From NCBI GenBank assembly GCA_002104945.1, contig MCFH01000010.1, forward strand, positions 736,001-800,000: a stretch of DNA of 64,000 nt, read 5' to 3'. The notes under the pieces were generated by a model. That model ran no database searches. It was not told where the DNA came from and was given only the letters and a program-made list of their open reading frames with translations. A program made the position numbers and the translations under genes. This DNA is from Piromyces finnis (Eukaryota; Neocallimastigomycota; Neocallimastigomycetes; Neocallimastigales; Neocallimastigaceae). This document shows positions 31,612 through 44,211 of this stretch, piece after piece. Numbering within the stretch: the first letter of the stretch is position 1; each line of letters starts with the position of its first letter.

Positions 31612-33531
31612 CTATTGGAGTTGAAGACTAATTCTGTATTCCATTAATCCATGTTCTTCATCTTGAATATATACGACAGCATCATGATCAATTAAATATT
31701 GGGCTACATTCAATTTTTGATTATTCACTGCAATTAATAAAGCAGTTTCATCACGATTATTTCGGGCATTAATATTTATTCCATGTTCTACCAAAAGTTG
31801 GACCAATTCTAAATCTCCATAAGCTGATACGTACATTAATGCGGTATAGCCCTCATTATCTTTATCGTTAATATTAGCACCTTGTTCAAGGAGATAACGT
31901 ATGACATTAATATCTCTATCTTCAAAAGCATTCAAAAAAGCAGTATATCCTCTATTTGAACTTTTATAATTAATATTTGCACCATGTTCAATTAAATATT
32001 TAACAACAGGGAAATGACCTTTAGCAGAAGCATACATTAATGCTGTCCATTCATACATATCCTTTTCATTAATATTTGCTCCATGTTCTATTAAAAATTT
32101 AACTGCATTGATACTACCAACACTTGAAGCATTCATTAATGAGGTTGAACCTTCATTGTCTTTTTCATCAATATTAGCACCTTTATTCAAAAGATAAACC
32201 ATTATTTCATAATATTTATTTTCAAATGATACAGAAAAGGCAGTCAAACCACTATTTTCACTTTTATGATTAACCTCAGCACCTTGCTCTACTAAATATT
32301 GAACAACTTCCATATGTCCTTTTTCAGATGCAAGCATTAATGGTGTCCAGTCATATGCATCTGTTTCATTAATTAAAGCATTCTTTTGTATTAAATATTT
32401 TACCATTTCAATATCACCTCGTGATGAAGCCCCCATCAATGCTGACCATCCATTACTTTCTGTGATATTTACATTATTTTGAATAAAATATTTTACTACA
32501 TCATTATAACCATTAAGTGAGGCAAGATTATAAGCTGTAAGTCCATTTACATTTTTTATGTCTGCTTTTGCTCCATGCTCCATTAAAAGTTTAACAGTAC
32601 CTAAATGACCATTTGAAGCTGCAAACATTAATGATGTATAATTAAACTCTCCAATAGCATTAATATCAGCATTGTTGTCAATTAAAAGTTTAACCATATT
32701 AAAATTTCCATTTCGAGCAGCGATAATAATGGCTGTTTCATCATATTCATTTTTTTCATTGACATTAGCACCTAATGAAATAAGGTAAGTTACTATATCC
32801 ATATCATCATTTTCAGCTGCTCTTAAAAGTAAGCCATAATTATTAATAATTTCTTTTTTACTTGAATTATTTGTATATTGAAAAAGAAATTTTAAAATGG
32901 TAATATCACTATCAATTGCTGACAAATAAGTAGATTTTGTTATTTGTATTTTAGTATTTTCTTTTTCTATTAACTCTTTAAATCTTTTTTTTCCTGTTAT
33001 TATTTTATTGACACTCATCATTAATAAATTTAGAATAAAAGTTTGGTTAAATATATAAAAATTAAATATAAAAAATAACCATTCTTTTTTGTGTTGTTCA
33101 ATAACATATTCAATAAAACATTTTTTTGAACCATCCTCATAATTTATATTTATTCCTCTTTGTAATAGAAAAGATAATTTTTTTGTTGTTAATAATTCAT
33201 TATTAATGAGATATATAAGCAAATTATCCTTATTGCTGTTGCAATAATTTATATCAGCTCCATAATTAATCAATGTTTCTGTTATTAAATAATTATCTGA
33301 AGCCATTGAAACAAATAATGGCGTTTGGCCCTTAAATTCAAAATTTAAAACTTGGTACTCTTTTATTAAAAATATTATAATTTCATTTGAGGCATGAGTT
33401 TCTATTGCATGTATTAAAATGTTAAAGTCTTCATTATTAATACTATTGACTTTAATATTATTAAAAATAAAGAAGGTTTTTAATTCATTTAAATTATCAA
33501 TTTTTATTAATTGTTTTAATTTTTTCTCCAT
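31612..33531 (-). CDS. Ankyrin-repeat protein, single exon
   Basis: An uninterrupted 639-codon frame with no introns. From about residue 35 to the end it is a chain of ~33-residue ankyrin repeats, degenerate at first and close to consensus later (e.g. GWSALMGASSRGDIEMVKYL, WTALMYASAKGHFPVVKYL, with LIEHGANIN-type turns). I count roughly sixteen units. Ankyrin arrays are protein-binding scaffolds; no catalytic domain, membrane span or signal peptide is visible. Gut fungi and related zoosporic fungi carry many such genes, so it is likely a member of an expanded family. The lack of introns contrasts with its intron-dense neighbours and suggests origin by duplication/retroposition or transfer. 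Function unknown. Confidence 0.92.
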   Translation of the reverse strand: MEKKLKQLIKIDNLNELKTFFIFNNIKVNSINNEDFNILIHAIETHASNEIIIFLIKEYQVLNFEFKGQTPLFVSMASDNYLITETLINYGADINYCNSNKDNLLIYLINNELLTTKKLSFLLQRGININYEDGSKKCFIEYVIEQHKKEWLFFIFNFYIFNQTFILNLLMMSVNKIITGKKRFKELIEKENTKIQITKSTYLSAIDSDITILKFLFQYTNNSSKKEIINNYGLLLRAAENDDMDIVTYLISLGANVNEKNEYDETAIIIAARNGNFNMVKLLIDNNADINAIGEFNYTSLMFAASNGHLGTVKLLMEHGAKADIKNVNGLTAYNLASLNGYNDVVKYFIQNNVNITESNGWSALMGASSRGDIEMVKYLIQKNALINETDAYDWTPLMLASEKGHMEVVQYLVEQGAEVNHKSENSGLTAFSVSFENKYYEIMVYLLNKGANIDEKDNEGSTSLMNASSVGSINAVKFLIEHGANINEKDMYEWTALMYASAKGHFPVVKYLIEHGANINYKSSNRGYTAFLNAFEDRDINVIRYLLEQGANINDKDNEGYTALMYVSAYGDLELVQLLVEHGININARNNRDETALLIAVNNQKLNVAQYLIDHDAVVYIQDEEHGLMEYRISLQLQ

Positions 33532-34220
33532 TTAAATATATTTATATATTCTTGATTTATTTAAAAAAAAACAATATATCAGACAAAATAATATAAAGAT
33601 AAATAGATAATAATATATAATGATAAATCAACTATAAATTATAATTATAAAAAAAACTTTTGCTTAAGAAAAAGTTTTTAAAATTTTATTTTTTGAATAA
33701 TTTTAATATAATTTTATGTATACATAAATTTTTAATTAGCATATATTTTTTAATTCTTGATATAAAAAAAATAAAAATCTTTTTATTTTATATAGAAAAT
33801 GTTTAAGGTTTTTCATAATTCGGCATTTATAATATTATTACAAGTATTGGTGAATCACACATCTTGATAAATAAATGCTCTTCATTCTTGTTTTTGCTTT
33901 TATATAGATATTTTAATCTACTAATGTATATTTAAAATGATCTTTTTCTTTATAATTAAAATCTTATTTTTTTGTTCTTTTTTATTTTAATTATTCAGGT
34001 TATATTCTCTTTATTAATATATAAATAACAATAAAAAAGAACAAAAATTTAATGTTCATAACTAATTACAATTTATATATTCATATTTATAACAGATAAT
34101 AAAATTTTATTCTTTTATTTTTTTTTTTCTGTACTATAGATATTATGTTGCTGTTAATGTATATTGTTTTTTTTTGTTTGTTTTATTTCTATAATATACT
34201 AAATATACTAAATACTTATA

Positions 34221-34412
<192 letters not shown>

Positions 34413-36080
34413 TATATTTTTGAGTTCTACTTTAACATTTCTTTTTAATTTATTCTTTAATATTTACTACATTTTTTTTTCTATATCACAAAATATTATT
34501 AAGTTAAAATAATATATACATGAATATATTATTTTATTTTTTATTTTCCAAATTAAAAGATTTGAAACCTTGTTGTACAAATAAATAATTAAAATTACAT
34601 AATTTATTTATCTTGTTATTATATTTTACAATTTAGTTTATTATATAATAATTAATGCTACTTTGGAGGAAGTATAATAATATTTCCATTATTAAATAAA
34701 GTTTATTTTTAATTAAATTTATTTGATATAACAATACTATAAATTTATTTAGAAGTTTATTTATTCGTTTATTCTACATAATTAAATTTTTTTATATATA
34801 GTACATAATATATTGGTTTATAAAGTAAATGAATTTAGCCTATATAATTATGTATATTTTTGATAAATAATTTTACCAATATAAATAACCTATAAATAAA
34901 TCTATATATTTTAAAGTTTATAATTTGTATTTAAGGTTACACAAATTTTTGATAGATAATTATTTTAAATTTAAAAAAAAAAAAACTTTTTTCAGTAAGA
35001 ATGAAAAAAATATAGTAATTTTACTCTATAATTAATGATATAAGATACTAAGTTTTTTATAATAAAATTATCTTATTTTAATGTATATAAATATAAGAAA
35101 TAAAAATTTGATAAATAATTTAATTCATATTGGTAGAGTATTTTATGCTATTATTTAAGGAATTTTTGGTATTATTAATTTATATATTCTTAAAATATAC
35201 ATATTAAACATGAAAAATTTTGAATTTAATCTTATTACGATTAAATTAAATTAATCACTTTAATTTACTAATATGGTATATTTGAGTATACTCCAATATA
35301 TTATTAATGTTTAATATAAATATAATAGAAAGAAAAAAAAAATTAAAATTATAAAATATAATATATATTGAAATGAATAACTTTTTTTCTTTTTTTTTGA
35401 AATATTTGTTATTAAATTGAACAAAAAAAAATAAATATTATTGATTTATTTTAATGTTTTAATTTAATAAACAATAAACTACTGAATAAACACAAGATTT
35501 ATAAAAAAAAGAAAATAAAAATAAAATCAATATTAATAAAAAAACAAATTTTTATTTAAAAATAATTTAATATAAAAAAAAAAATCAATAGTATAATTTT
35601 CTTAATGTTGATTGATTTTTAAATTGATTAATATTTTTATTAAAAAAAAATAAAGAGAATGAATTATAATTATAATAATAAATATATAAACCTTATTAAT
35701 GAATATTTATTTAAAAATATTTAAGTTGAAATATTGGTTATCTTAGCCGAATGAAACAATCTTAAATGGAATAAATAATTTTAAGATATTTTTATATTCA
35801 TTTGAATCAACATTATTAATAAAAGTTTATTTACACAAATATATTGATAATAAAAAATATAATTATTTATATTTAATAGTATAATATAATGAGTAATATT
35901 CTCAAAAGTACAACATAAAATAAAATATTCAATATATATAAATATTATTAATATTTAAATAATTAATACTAGAATTATTAAATCAACAATAGTAATAATA
36001 AAATTAAAAGTTTATCAATATTAATTTATAAAGTTGTATAATAAAAATTTATAATTTAATATTAGTTATAACATTCATAT

Positions 36081-36168
36081 AATATTTTTTTCGGAATGAT
36101 AATAAAAATCATTTTAAATAAGGAATTTATGATTTTTTTATATATATAGGCATCCGAAAAAATATATT
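36081..36168. repeat. Imperfect inverted repeat with ~17-bp arms
   Basis: The left arm at 36081-36098 (core TTTTTTTCGGAATG) pairs with the right arm at 36151-36168 (core CATCCGAAAAAA), with one mismatch or bulge and a loop of about 52 bases. It lies ~170 bases upstream of the LRR-SH3 start codon. It may be a hairpin, a small element end or chance. Confidence 0.45.
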
Positions 36169-36333
36169 CAAAATTATACAAATGATAAAATTATAAACGC
36201 AATTACATCATATTTTAACATAATATAAAATAAAAATAATAAATTACTAAAAAATATCGATATAAATAATTATCTTGTAAATAAATCAATAAAACTATAT
36301 AATTATTTTTATAAATAATATAATATAGTCAAA

Positions 36334-39235
36334 ATGAGAAGAAAGAATTTAATTAGCACTATTATTATAATAGTATTTATGATAATAAAAGAAGTTCAAT
36401 CTCATAATGAAGAAAAAGAATCATTAATAAATCTATTCAAAAATTTGACCGTTCTAGATGTTTATGCAAATGATTATTATCAAATATTACAAGGAAATAT
36501 TAATAATAATAATAATTTAGTAACGTTAGATCAGAATGGTCATGTAATTAAACTGTAAGTGTGGAATACAAACTTTTTTTTTTAAAAAAAAAAAATTGAA
36601 GTATTTAAGAATTAACTGATTTTTATTTTAATTATTTTTGAAAAAAAAAATTGAATACAAATTCATATAGTAATATAGGTAGTAAGCTTGACAAATCAGC
36701 AAATAATATTCTAAATGAATCAATATGTAACTTAATACACTTAGAAGTATTGTAAGCAAACAATTATATTAAATTATTAAATTAATATATATATTTAGTA
36801 AACAATAGTAAGAATAATAATTTATTAAATTATATTTAATTTAATTCAATTATAACAGAGATTTAGCAAATAATAATTTAAAAGGAAATAGAATGTATTA
36901 TGGTCAATTACCCGAATGTTTAAATAATTTAACTTTATTGCATACTTTTAACATTAGTGGAAATAAATTTAGAGGTCATTTACCGAAATTAAATTCTTCA
37001 TCATTAAAAATATGTAACCTTGACCTTGGGGAAGAAAAAAATGAATTATGTTTATTTCATAAAGATACTATTCCTGTTTCTTGTTTAAATTTTGAGTCTG
37101 AATTAAAAAGTTTTATAGATTACCCAAATGATAAGATCTTCTTTAAAAATAATAAAATAGAATTATGTAAAAATATATTTGTATCTAATAAAGAAGAAGA
37201 TAAAAATACTGAAATAAGAAAAGGCGAGAAAAAAAATACAGATAAAGATGTAATAATATATTCAAGTATATTTCCATTAGTTAGTTTAATAATAACAGTT
37301 GGAGCTACAATGTATGGAAGGATAAAAAGTAAGTTTAACAAAAAAGATAATATTACAACCTTTACTGCAAGTTTATCTCATTTACCTAATAATTTTGGTA
37401 ACGGAAGTAATACAAATAATCATCAATCACACAATACTAAATTTGATTCATTTATACAACCAGCTCCAAGACCTGATAATGAAAATTCTTCATTATTTAA
37501 CAGTAAAACTAATTCATTAAGTATAGTAGATCAAAAAAGAATATCAAGTAATCCTTCTACTACTAGTGTTGCAAATACATCAGTTAGCTCTACTATACAA
37601 CAAAGTCCAGTAATGGCATCCAATGAAATAAAAAATCTTAATTATCGTGTAATTGGTAGTAATTATCCATTAAACTCATCTGAAGTTCTTCACCTTAAAA
37701 ATAACACATCTATAGGGCAAAGTAATAGAATTAATGCTATGTCAAGCAATATTAATAGTACACAATCAACAATAGTTCAAGAAACAATGAGCAAAGTAGA
37801 AAAAACCAATTGTATAGATAATTCAATTATTAATTCGAATATATCTAACAATACTAGCAATTCAACACCAAGCAAAGCTTTAGAAAGCTTAGACATGTTA
37901 CTTTCATCTCCACAAGCAATGTATTATAGGGAAAAAATCTCGCCCTCTCTTAGACCAGGGATGAAGTCATCAAAAGCTATATCACCAATTCAACTCACAA
38001 AATCATATCCTTCAAAAATGAATCCATATTCACCATCAATTAATTTATATTCTAGAAGTCCTATCAATAAGGATAAATCACCTACATTAGTAAATTCTAA
38101 TAGTGAATATTCTACTAAAATACCAACATCACCGGCAATCTCAGTTCCAAAATATATGTCTTCTTTATCTCCAGATATAAAATCGCAACAAAGCTTAAGA
38201 CTTAGTCAAGCAACTTCTTCTAATAATTATATTTCTCATATTCCTAAAAAACCAAGGGTTAGAAGAGTTGTATATAGTTTTATTGCAGATTTACCAGATG
38301 AATTGCAATTGACTCCAGGTCAAGAGGTTATTATTCATAAGGTATTTGATGATGGTTATGCATATGGTGAAAATGCCTCAAGTGGACAATTAGGTGTTTT
38401 TCCAATTACATCACTTCATCCTGATGACCAAGATATTTTACCAGAAGAAATAGAATCTTCACCAAGTCTTAACGATATGCAATTCTCTCAATTAAGTATG
38501 AATAAAAGTCCAACATTGATAAGTCCATTAATGAATTATTCTCTTTCCCCATCAAAGTTTAATAATATTAAAATTCAAGAGATATCGCAATCATTAATTG
38601 CTAATAAAAGTAATATTAATAGTCATGATATATCTATAGATAATTATGGAAGAGCAGTTAATACAAATAATTTATATCCAATAAATAATAGCCAAAATAG
38701 TAATAGTCAAAATAGTAATAGCCAAAATAGTTTAACAGATGAAGATGATATCGATACATTAAGAAAACAATCAAAGATAGGTTATTCTGCTTTTATGGAT
38801 CAGCAAAAACAGAAATTAATAAAAAAACAAGCGAAACAAGCTAGAAAAAATAAAATGAAGTCATTAAATAGTAATTATTATAATAATGATAAAAGGTTTT
38901 ACCAAGAACCCCCCTTTTCTCCAACAAATCTTATGCAAAATATTGTATTGAATGAAAATGTTAATAATAGAATGTTTGGAAATAATGGTTATCCATCTCA
39001 GTTATCATATAATTCTCAGCTATCTAACGATATAGCAAGTTCTTCATCACCATTTTATTCATCACAGTATAAAAATGGTATAAGTCCAGAGTCGCAACAT
39101 TCTTTGGAAATGCAACGTATAGAAGATCGTAGGTATAAACAAATAAAATTATTAAATGATAGATTAAGCAAGAAAGATATAGGACCTGAAGAAAAAAGAT
39201 ATTATTTAAAATTACTTCAACAATTAACAAATTAA
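36334..39235 (+). CDS. LRR - transmembrane - SH3 domain protein (receptor-like)
   Basis: Three exons (36334-36554, 36671-36751, 36859-39235) give 892 aa. It begins with a signal peptide (RRKNLISTIIIIVFMIIKEV, cleavage near residue 23). Then come plant-type leucine-rich repeats (LEVLDLANNNLKG, GQLPECLNNLTLLHTFNISGN), a Cys-containing stalk, one membrane span at about residues 232-254 (IIYSSIFPLVSLIITVGATM) and a basic stop-transfer KSKFNKK. A long Ser/Asn/Pro-rich cytoplasmic region contains an SH3 domain at about 568-625 (VVYSFIADLPDELQLTPGQE, ending GVFPITSL). An NSQNSNSQNSNSQNS repeat and a basic C-terminal helix follow. The layout suggests a surface protein linking an extracellular LRR to cytoskeletal or signalling partners through SH3. 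The ligand is unknown. All three splice junctions keep the LRR frame, which supports the model. Confidence 0.85.
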
Positions 39236-39880
39236 GGGAATTTTAAAATTTTATAATTAATAAGATAAAATTAAATTTTGATAGAACATATTTTATTTTT
39301 TTTTTATTATAATATTACCCACAAGATAATTAGAATATTAATAGTCATTTAAAGATTAAAAGTATAATAGTATTAATGTAATGTAATTAAATGAAATGTT
39401 TTTATTAAAAAAATAAAAATATAAAAAAAAATCTATACCAAAAAAATAAGTCTAAACAAAAAAATAAATAAACTTATTTTACCATATATAAATAATAATA
39501 AAAAATATACATTTTATTTGTTACTTATTTATTATTATTTATTTTGTTGTTATATTGTTAGTTTACCTATCTATTATTTATTAATATTTTTTTTTTTCAA
39601 TAATGTAAATAATGTATTTTACATATTAATTTGATGTAATTAATTTGATAAATATGATTGGTTATATTATTTATTCATATTTAAACATAACTAAAAGAGT
39701 TTTTTTTTTAAATAAAAATTATAATATTATCATAAACATAATAGTTATAAAAGTAATATTATTATCAATATCATAGTTATTATTATACTATAATAAAATA
39801 ATGTTGTATATTATCTCATATCTAAAAAAGAAAAAAATTAACATAATATTTATTAATAAATTACAAATAGATATAACAAT
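39236..39880. other. Intergenic, LRR-SH3 gene to NAA50
   Basis: About 640 bases of AT-rich DNA with A/T runs; no gene or structured element seen. Confidence 0.6.
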
Positions 39881-40636
39881 ATGAGCGTATCTCTTGGTGA
39901 TTTAACTCCAAATAATATTAAGCAATTAAAAGTTTTAAATTCTGTTATATTTCCAGAAAAAAAATTTGAAGAATCTTATTATAAAGATTGTCTTGAAAAA
40001 TTAGAATGGTCTCAATTAGGTATAAAAAGATAGCAAAATAAATTTAATTTTGTTACTTTCAATTTTTATAAATCATAATAAAATCATTTTTATTCATACA
40101 TTAAAATTCTCATATATTCTAAAATAATTAAATCACTCGTAAAAATAAACAATATTATAAGGTTTCTTTAATGATGTTAATGTTGGTGGCATTAGTTACA
40201 TTGAAGAAGAAATTCCAGAAAATAAAGATCAATTACGTGTAAACATTAAGACCTTAGGTGTTCTTCCAGCATATCGTAGACTTGGTGTTGGTAAAATTCT
40301 TTATATGTTTAAATATTTTTAGTATTATTATTTATTAATTATATATATTGATAATACTGTTATAATATTCAGACTAAATTTTTTCTATATTTATACATGA
40401 TGTTATTTAAAATAACTTTAAATATTTCTTTAACATAAAATAAATAATATCAAATGTTAATAGCTTCAGAATTATTAAAGTATGTTTTTGATAATTGTAA
40501 AGAAAATGAAAAAATTAAAGAAATTTATGTACAAATTCAACAAAGTAATGAAAGTGCTATAAATTTATTCAAGAAGAATAATTTCGAGGTTAAGGAAAAA
40601 GATCAAGATGCTATTATTTTAATAAAAAATTTATAA
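39881..40636 (+). CDS. NAA50: N-alpha-acetyltransferase 50 (NatE catalytic subunit)
   Basis: Three exons (39881-40019, 40162-40290, 40464-40636) give 146 aa (human NAA50 is 169). The start SLGDLTPNNIKQLKVLNSVIFP matches human LGDVTPHNIKQLKRLNQVIFP. The acetyl-CoA-binding motif R/Q-x-x-G-x-G/A is RRLGVA at residues 85-90, and the C-terminal VQIQQSNESAINLFKKNNFEV matches HVQISNESAIDFYRKFGFEI. The spacing between the two motifs is identical to the human protein only if exon 3 starts at 40464. The ATG at 40454 therefore lies in the intron and is not a start. NAA50 acetylates N-terminal Met of nascent chains next to NatA. The human C-terminal tail is missing. Confidence 0.9.
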
Positions 40637-40803
40637 AATGAATAATTTTTATGATTATCAATAGGACAATACTGAACATTATATACATATATTCAAAAAT
40701 AAGTTTATGAATTTAAAAAGAGAGAAACAAAAATCATTTTAAATATCCTTTGAATATACCAATACTAACATATATATATGTTATTGTTATTAATAATAAA
40801 AAT

Positions 40804-40836
<33 letters not shown>

Positions 40837-41189
40837 TTTTTATTCTCTCATTAAAAGTTTAAATAATTATCAAAAATTAAAACTTTAAGATAAAATATTT
40901 TTTAATAATGAAATGTATTTAATAAATATATCAAAGTTTCTAAATTATTAATAAAAATTACACATAAAATATAAAATACCTAAATAATTCTATTATTCTT
41001 TTTATATTTAACACTTTATTTAGTAATAATATTTATTATTAGTATTTTTTTTTTTTTTTTTTTTTTTTGCTATTGATATTTTAAATAATATATTTTTAAG
41101 GATACTAGTGATTAATACAAGAACATATTATTTATATTTAACATTAATTTGCTTATTAAAATTTTTACAAGTTTTGTTAAATGAAATTA
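40637..41189. other. Convergent 3' intergenic region, NAA50 / CYFIP
   Basis: About 550 bases between two convergent stop codons, with an (AAT)n run near 40810-40835 and a poly(T) run near 41047-41068. No gene seen. Confidence 0.6.
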
Positions 41190-44166
41190 TTATTTTAAAT
41201 GTGTACTGAAGATTTCAAAAACTTCATCATTATAAGCATTGTACCAATTGGCTTTTTCCAAAAAGGCATTTATATTCTTTTTTTCATCAGATAATTCAAC
41301 GGCTGTTTCTTTTTCTTTTCTATGATCATTCTTTATTTTATTCATATTGTAATTGTTAACATTTAATATGTGAGTAATATAATCAAAAGCAATAAATGAC
41401 TTGACTTGATTACATAATAAAATCAATAAACATCTATAAATTATAATTATTAATAAACAAATGAAATAAAACAATAAATAAATAAAAATTAATGTATTTA
41501 TTTTAGAATAAATAATAATAGTTGCTATTATTATATTTACCCAGACCATTGAAGACCATCACCATATAATTCTCTGTAAAAAATATTTTATTTTATTAAT
41601 ATTTTTCCTATTTACATTAAAATTTAAAATAAACAGTAATTATTAATTACCTATTATTTAATCCTTTAGGACTTGTTACACATAAAGTAAATTGAATAGC
41701 ACTCCAGACTTTGAAAAACACATTAATTTCATTTCCGTTTTTTTCCCATTCCAATTGTAATTTTTCAACTGTACCTTGAATTTTTTTAATAAAATAGCTT
41801 AAAAGTAAATCATTAGAATTACAATTGATCTTGGTAAGATATTCAAATCTATCAAGTAAATCTTTGTAATTCTATTACGTACATATATAATATTATATAA
41901 AAAAAGTGAATTTAATAATATATATTTTGAATTAGAATTCTTATGAAATTGTTAAAATGATATACATACTGTTTGGAATTTTTTTGATTCTAATATTTCA
42001 TCAGCCATAGATAATTTAGATGAAAGAGTAAATGTTTTATTTTCTATTATATTTGTTAAAGAATTAAATTAAGAAGATTAGTTAATATAAACGATTAATT
42101 AGATATTCATATATAATATTTTAATATATACATACCATTATCCCAAATATTTTTAGTAAGAATCTTTGTTTTACATGATTCGTTTATCTAAATCAATAAT
42201 AATTATAAATGATTTTTAATACATGCATTGGTTTTTAAAGTATAATTATTATATATTCTATAATAATTACTATTGCTTTTTCAAGAAGAAAAACAAAAAT
42301 GAAAACATTTCCAAATGAAGCAAAAGACTTATAAACACCATCTAAATCTGGATAATTAATTAAATTAATGAAATTGTGATAGAAATATTCATAGGCACCT
42401 GTTTATGTTTCATGTTTTTTTTTTCCCAATAGTATATATATAATAAATTTTTATAAGTATTATTTCCATAAAATAACTTATTGATTCATAACACTTAATT
42501 CTATATTTACCATCAACACCATATTGATACATTGGCAATTTAATAGCTGGAAAACCTTTTTGGATAACTGAAATATATTGAGTAATGTATTCTTCTAACT
42601 AAATCATTATATATTATAATTATGAGATAATGAGATTAATATGATTAATAAACTATTTTATTTATGGTTAATAGTATAAAAAATTATATTGTATTATATT
42701 TTTTTTAAAAATTACTAAAGCTCGTTCATAACATTCTAATTCGCATATTAAAGTTGCAAGAGACTCGCGTTTTAAAACTCTTAGTAATGAACGGAAATGC
42801 TGAATACCAAAGAAATTCTTATAAATATTGTTAATTGAATTCATAGTAGTATATAATGATTTACTACCATAGAGGAATGAAGTATTGATTTTACGGTTTG
42901 CTCTTTGGAATTCCATATAATTTTGAGATCTGATAAATCTTTTTTTTATTTATAATTAATTGAATAGGCATATTGAATTATTCTTTATTAAAATAAAAAT
43001 ATCATATAAAATTTGAAAAAAAAAATTATTTTTTTGTTTACCTTTCAGTAGATGAATTATAACACCAGTTTTCCAAGAAATTGTTATATAATTCAGCAAT
43101 AATATGTGAAACAATTCTACCATTAAAGTTAACCATTGAAAATGACTCATCTACTTGCATTAATAAAGATTCAAATGGCTCTAATGTTAAGTATTTGCTC
43201 ATTAAATCATGTGCCATTTTGGAACTTTGAAGCATTAAATCTAAATCCTTTTTTTTTTAAATATTTAATGTAAATAATTCAATAATAAACGAATATATTT
43301 ATTAATATTTAATCGTTAACTACTAAGACTTTTATATAATATAAAAAAGAAAATTATTATACAATAACACCAGTTAAATCGCTTTGTTCAAATTTAGTTA
43401 TTATATTTTCAAGAGAACTTTTCATAAACATAGTAACATTTTCTGAAATAATCTTTGAAATGTTAATATTTCTTCCTAATAACTTTTTATCATAATATAC
43501 ATAATTATAAATTTATTAATCGTCTTTTCTACTATACTACATTTATGATAAAATATATTATTAATTATATACCATGAAACTTTTTTGTTTTAAAATAGAA
43601 TCATAATGATCAAGAGGTAAATATTCTTTTTGGAAATGACCAGTTTTATTTGTTTTATTTAATAATTCGGCACCCATTAATGCACTTTCAGAAATAATAT
43701 AAAATATTAATTAATATTTATTTAAAAATACTAGTTTTTTATATATAAAATATTATGTAATACATACGTTGTTCCATGAATCTTAAAATGATTAAAGATT
43801 TTTTTACTAAGGGAAATTGTAAAATGATGAAGACATACTTCGCACTATATTATATTTAGTGTTTATTAAAATATAAATTATCATATTTTGTATTATAAAT
43901 TGCTTTTGTAATATATATTTATACCTCTGCTTCAATTTCATCATATAAATATTTAGAATGTAAATTATGCAATATATATTGAGCTGCATCATTATAAATA
44001 TCTAATGGATATAAAATATATCTTATAATAAATATTAATAAAAATAAGTAATAGATTATTTAAATATAATTTTAAGTTCAGTTATATTTACTCGATTAAA
44101 TTGTAAGAATCAGAATTTAATATTTGTGAAATTAAAATCATTGGTAATGATGTTTCAATTGGGAAC

Positions 44167-44211
<45 letters not shown>

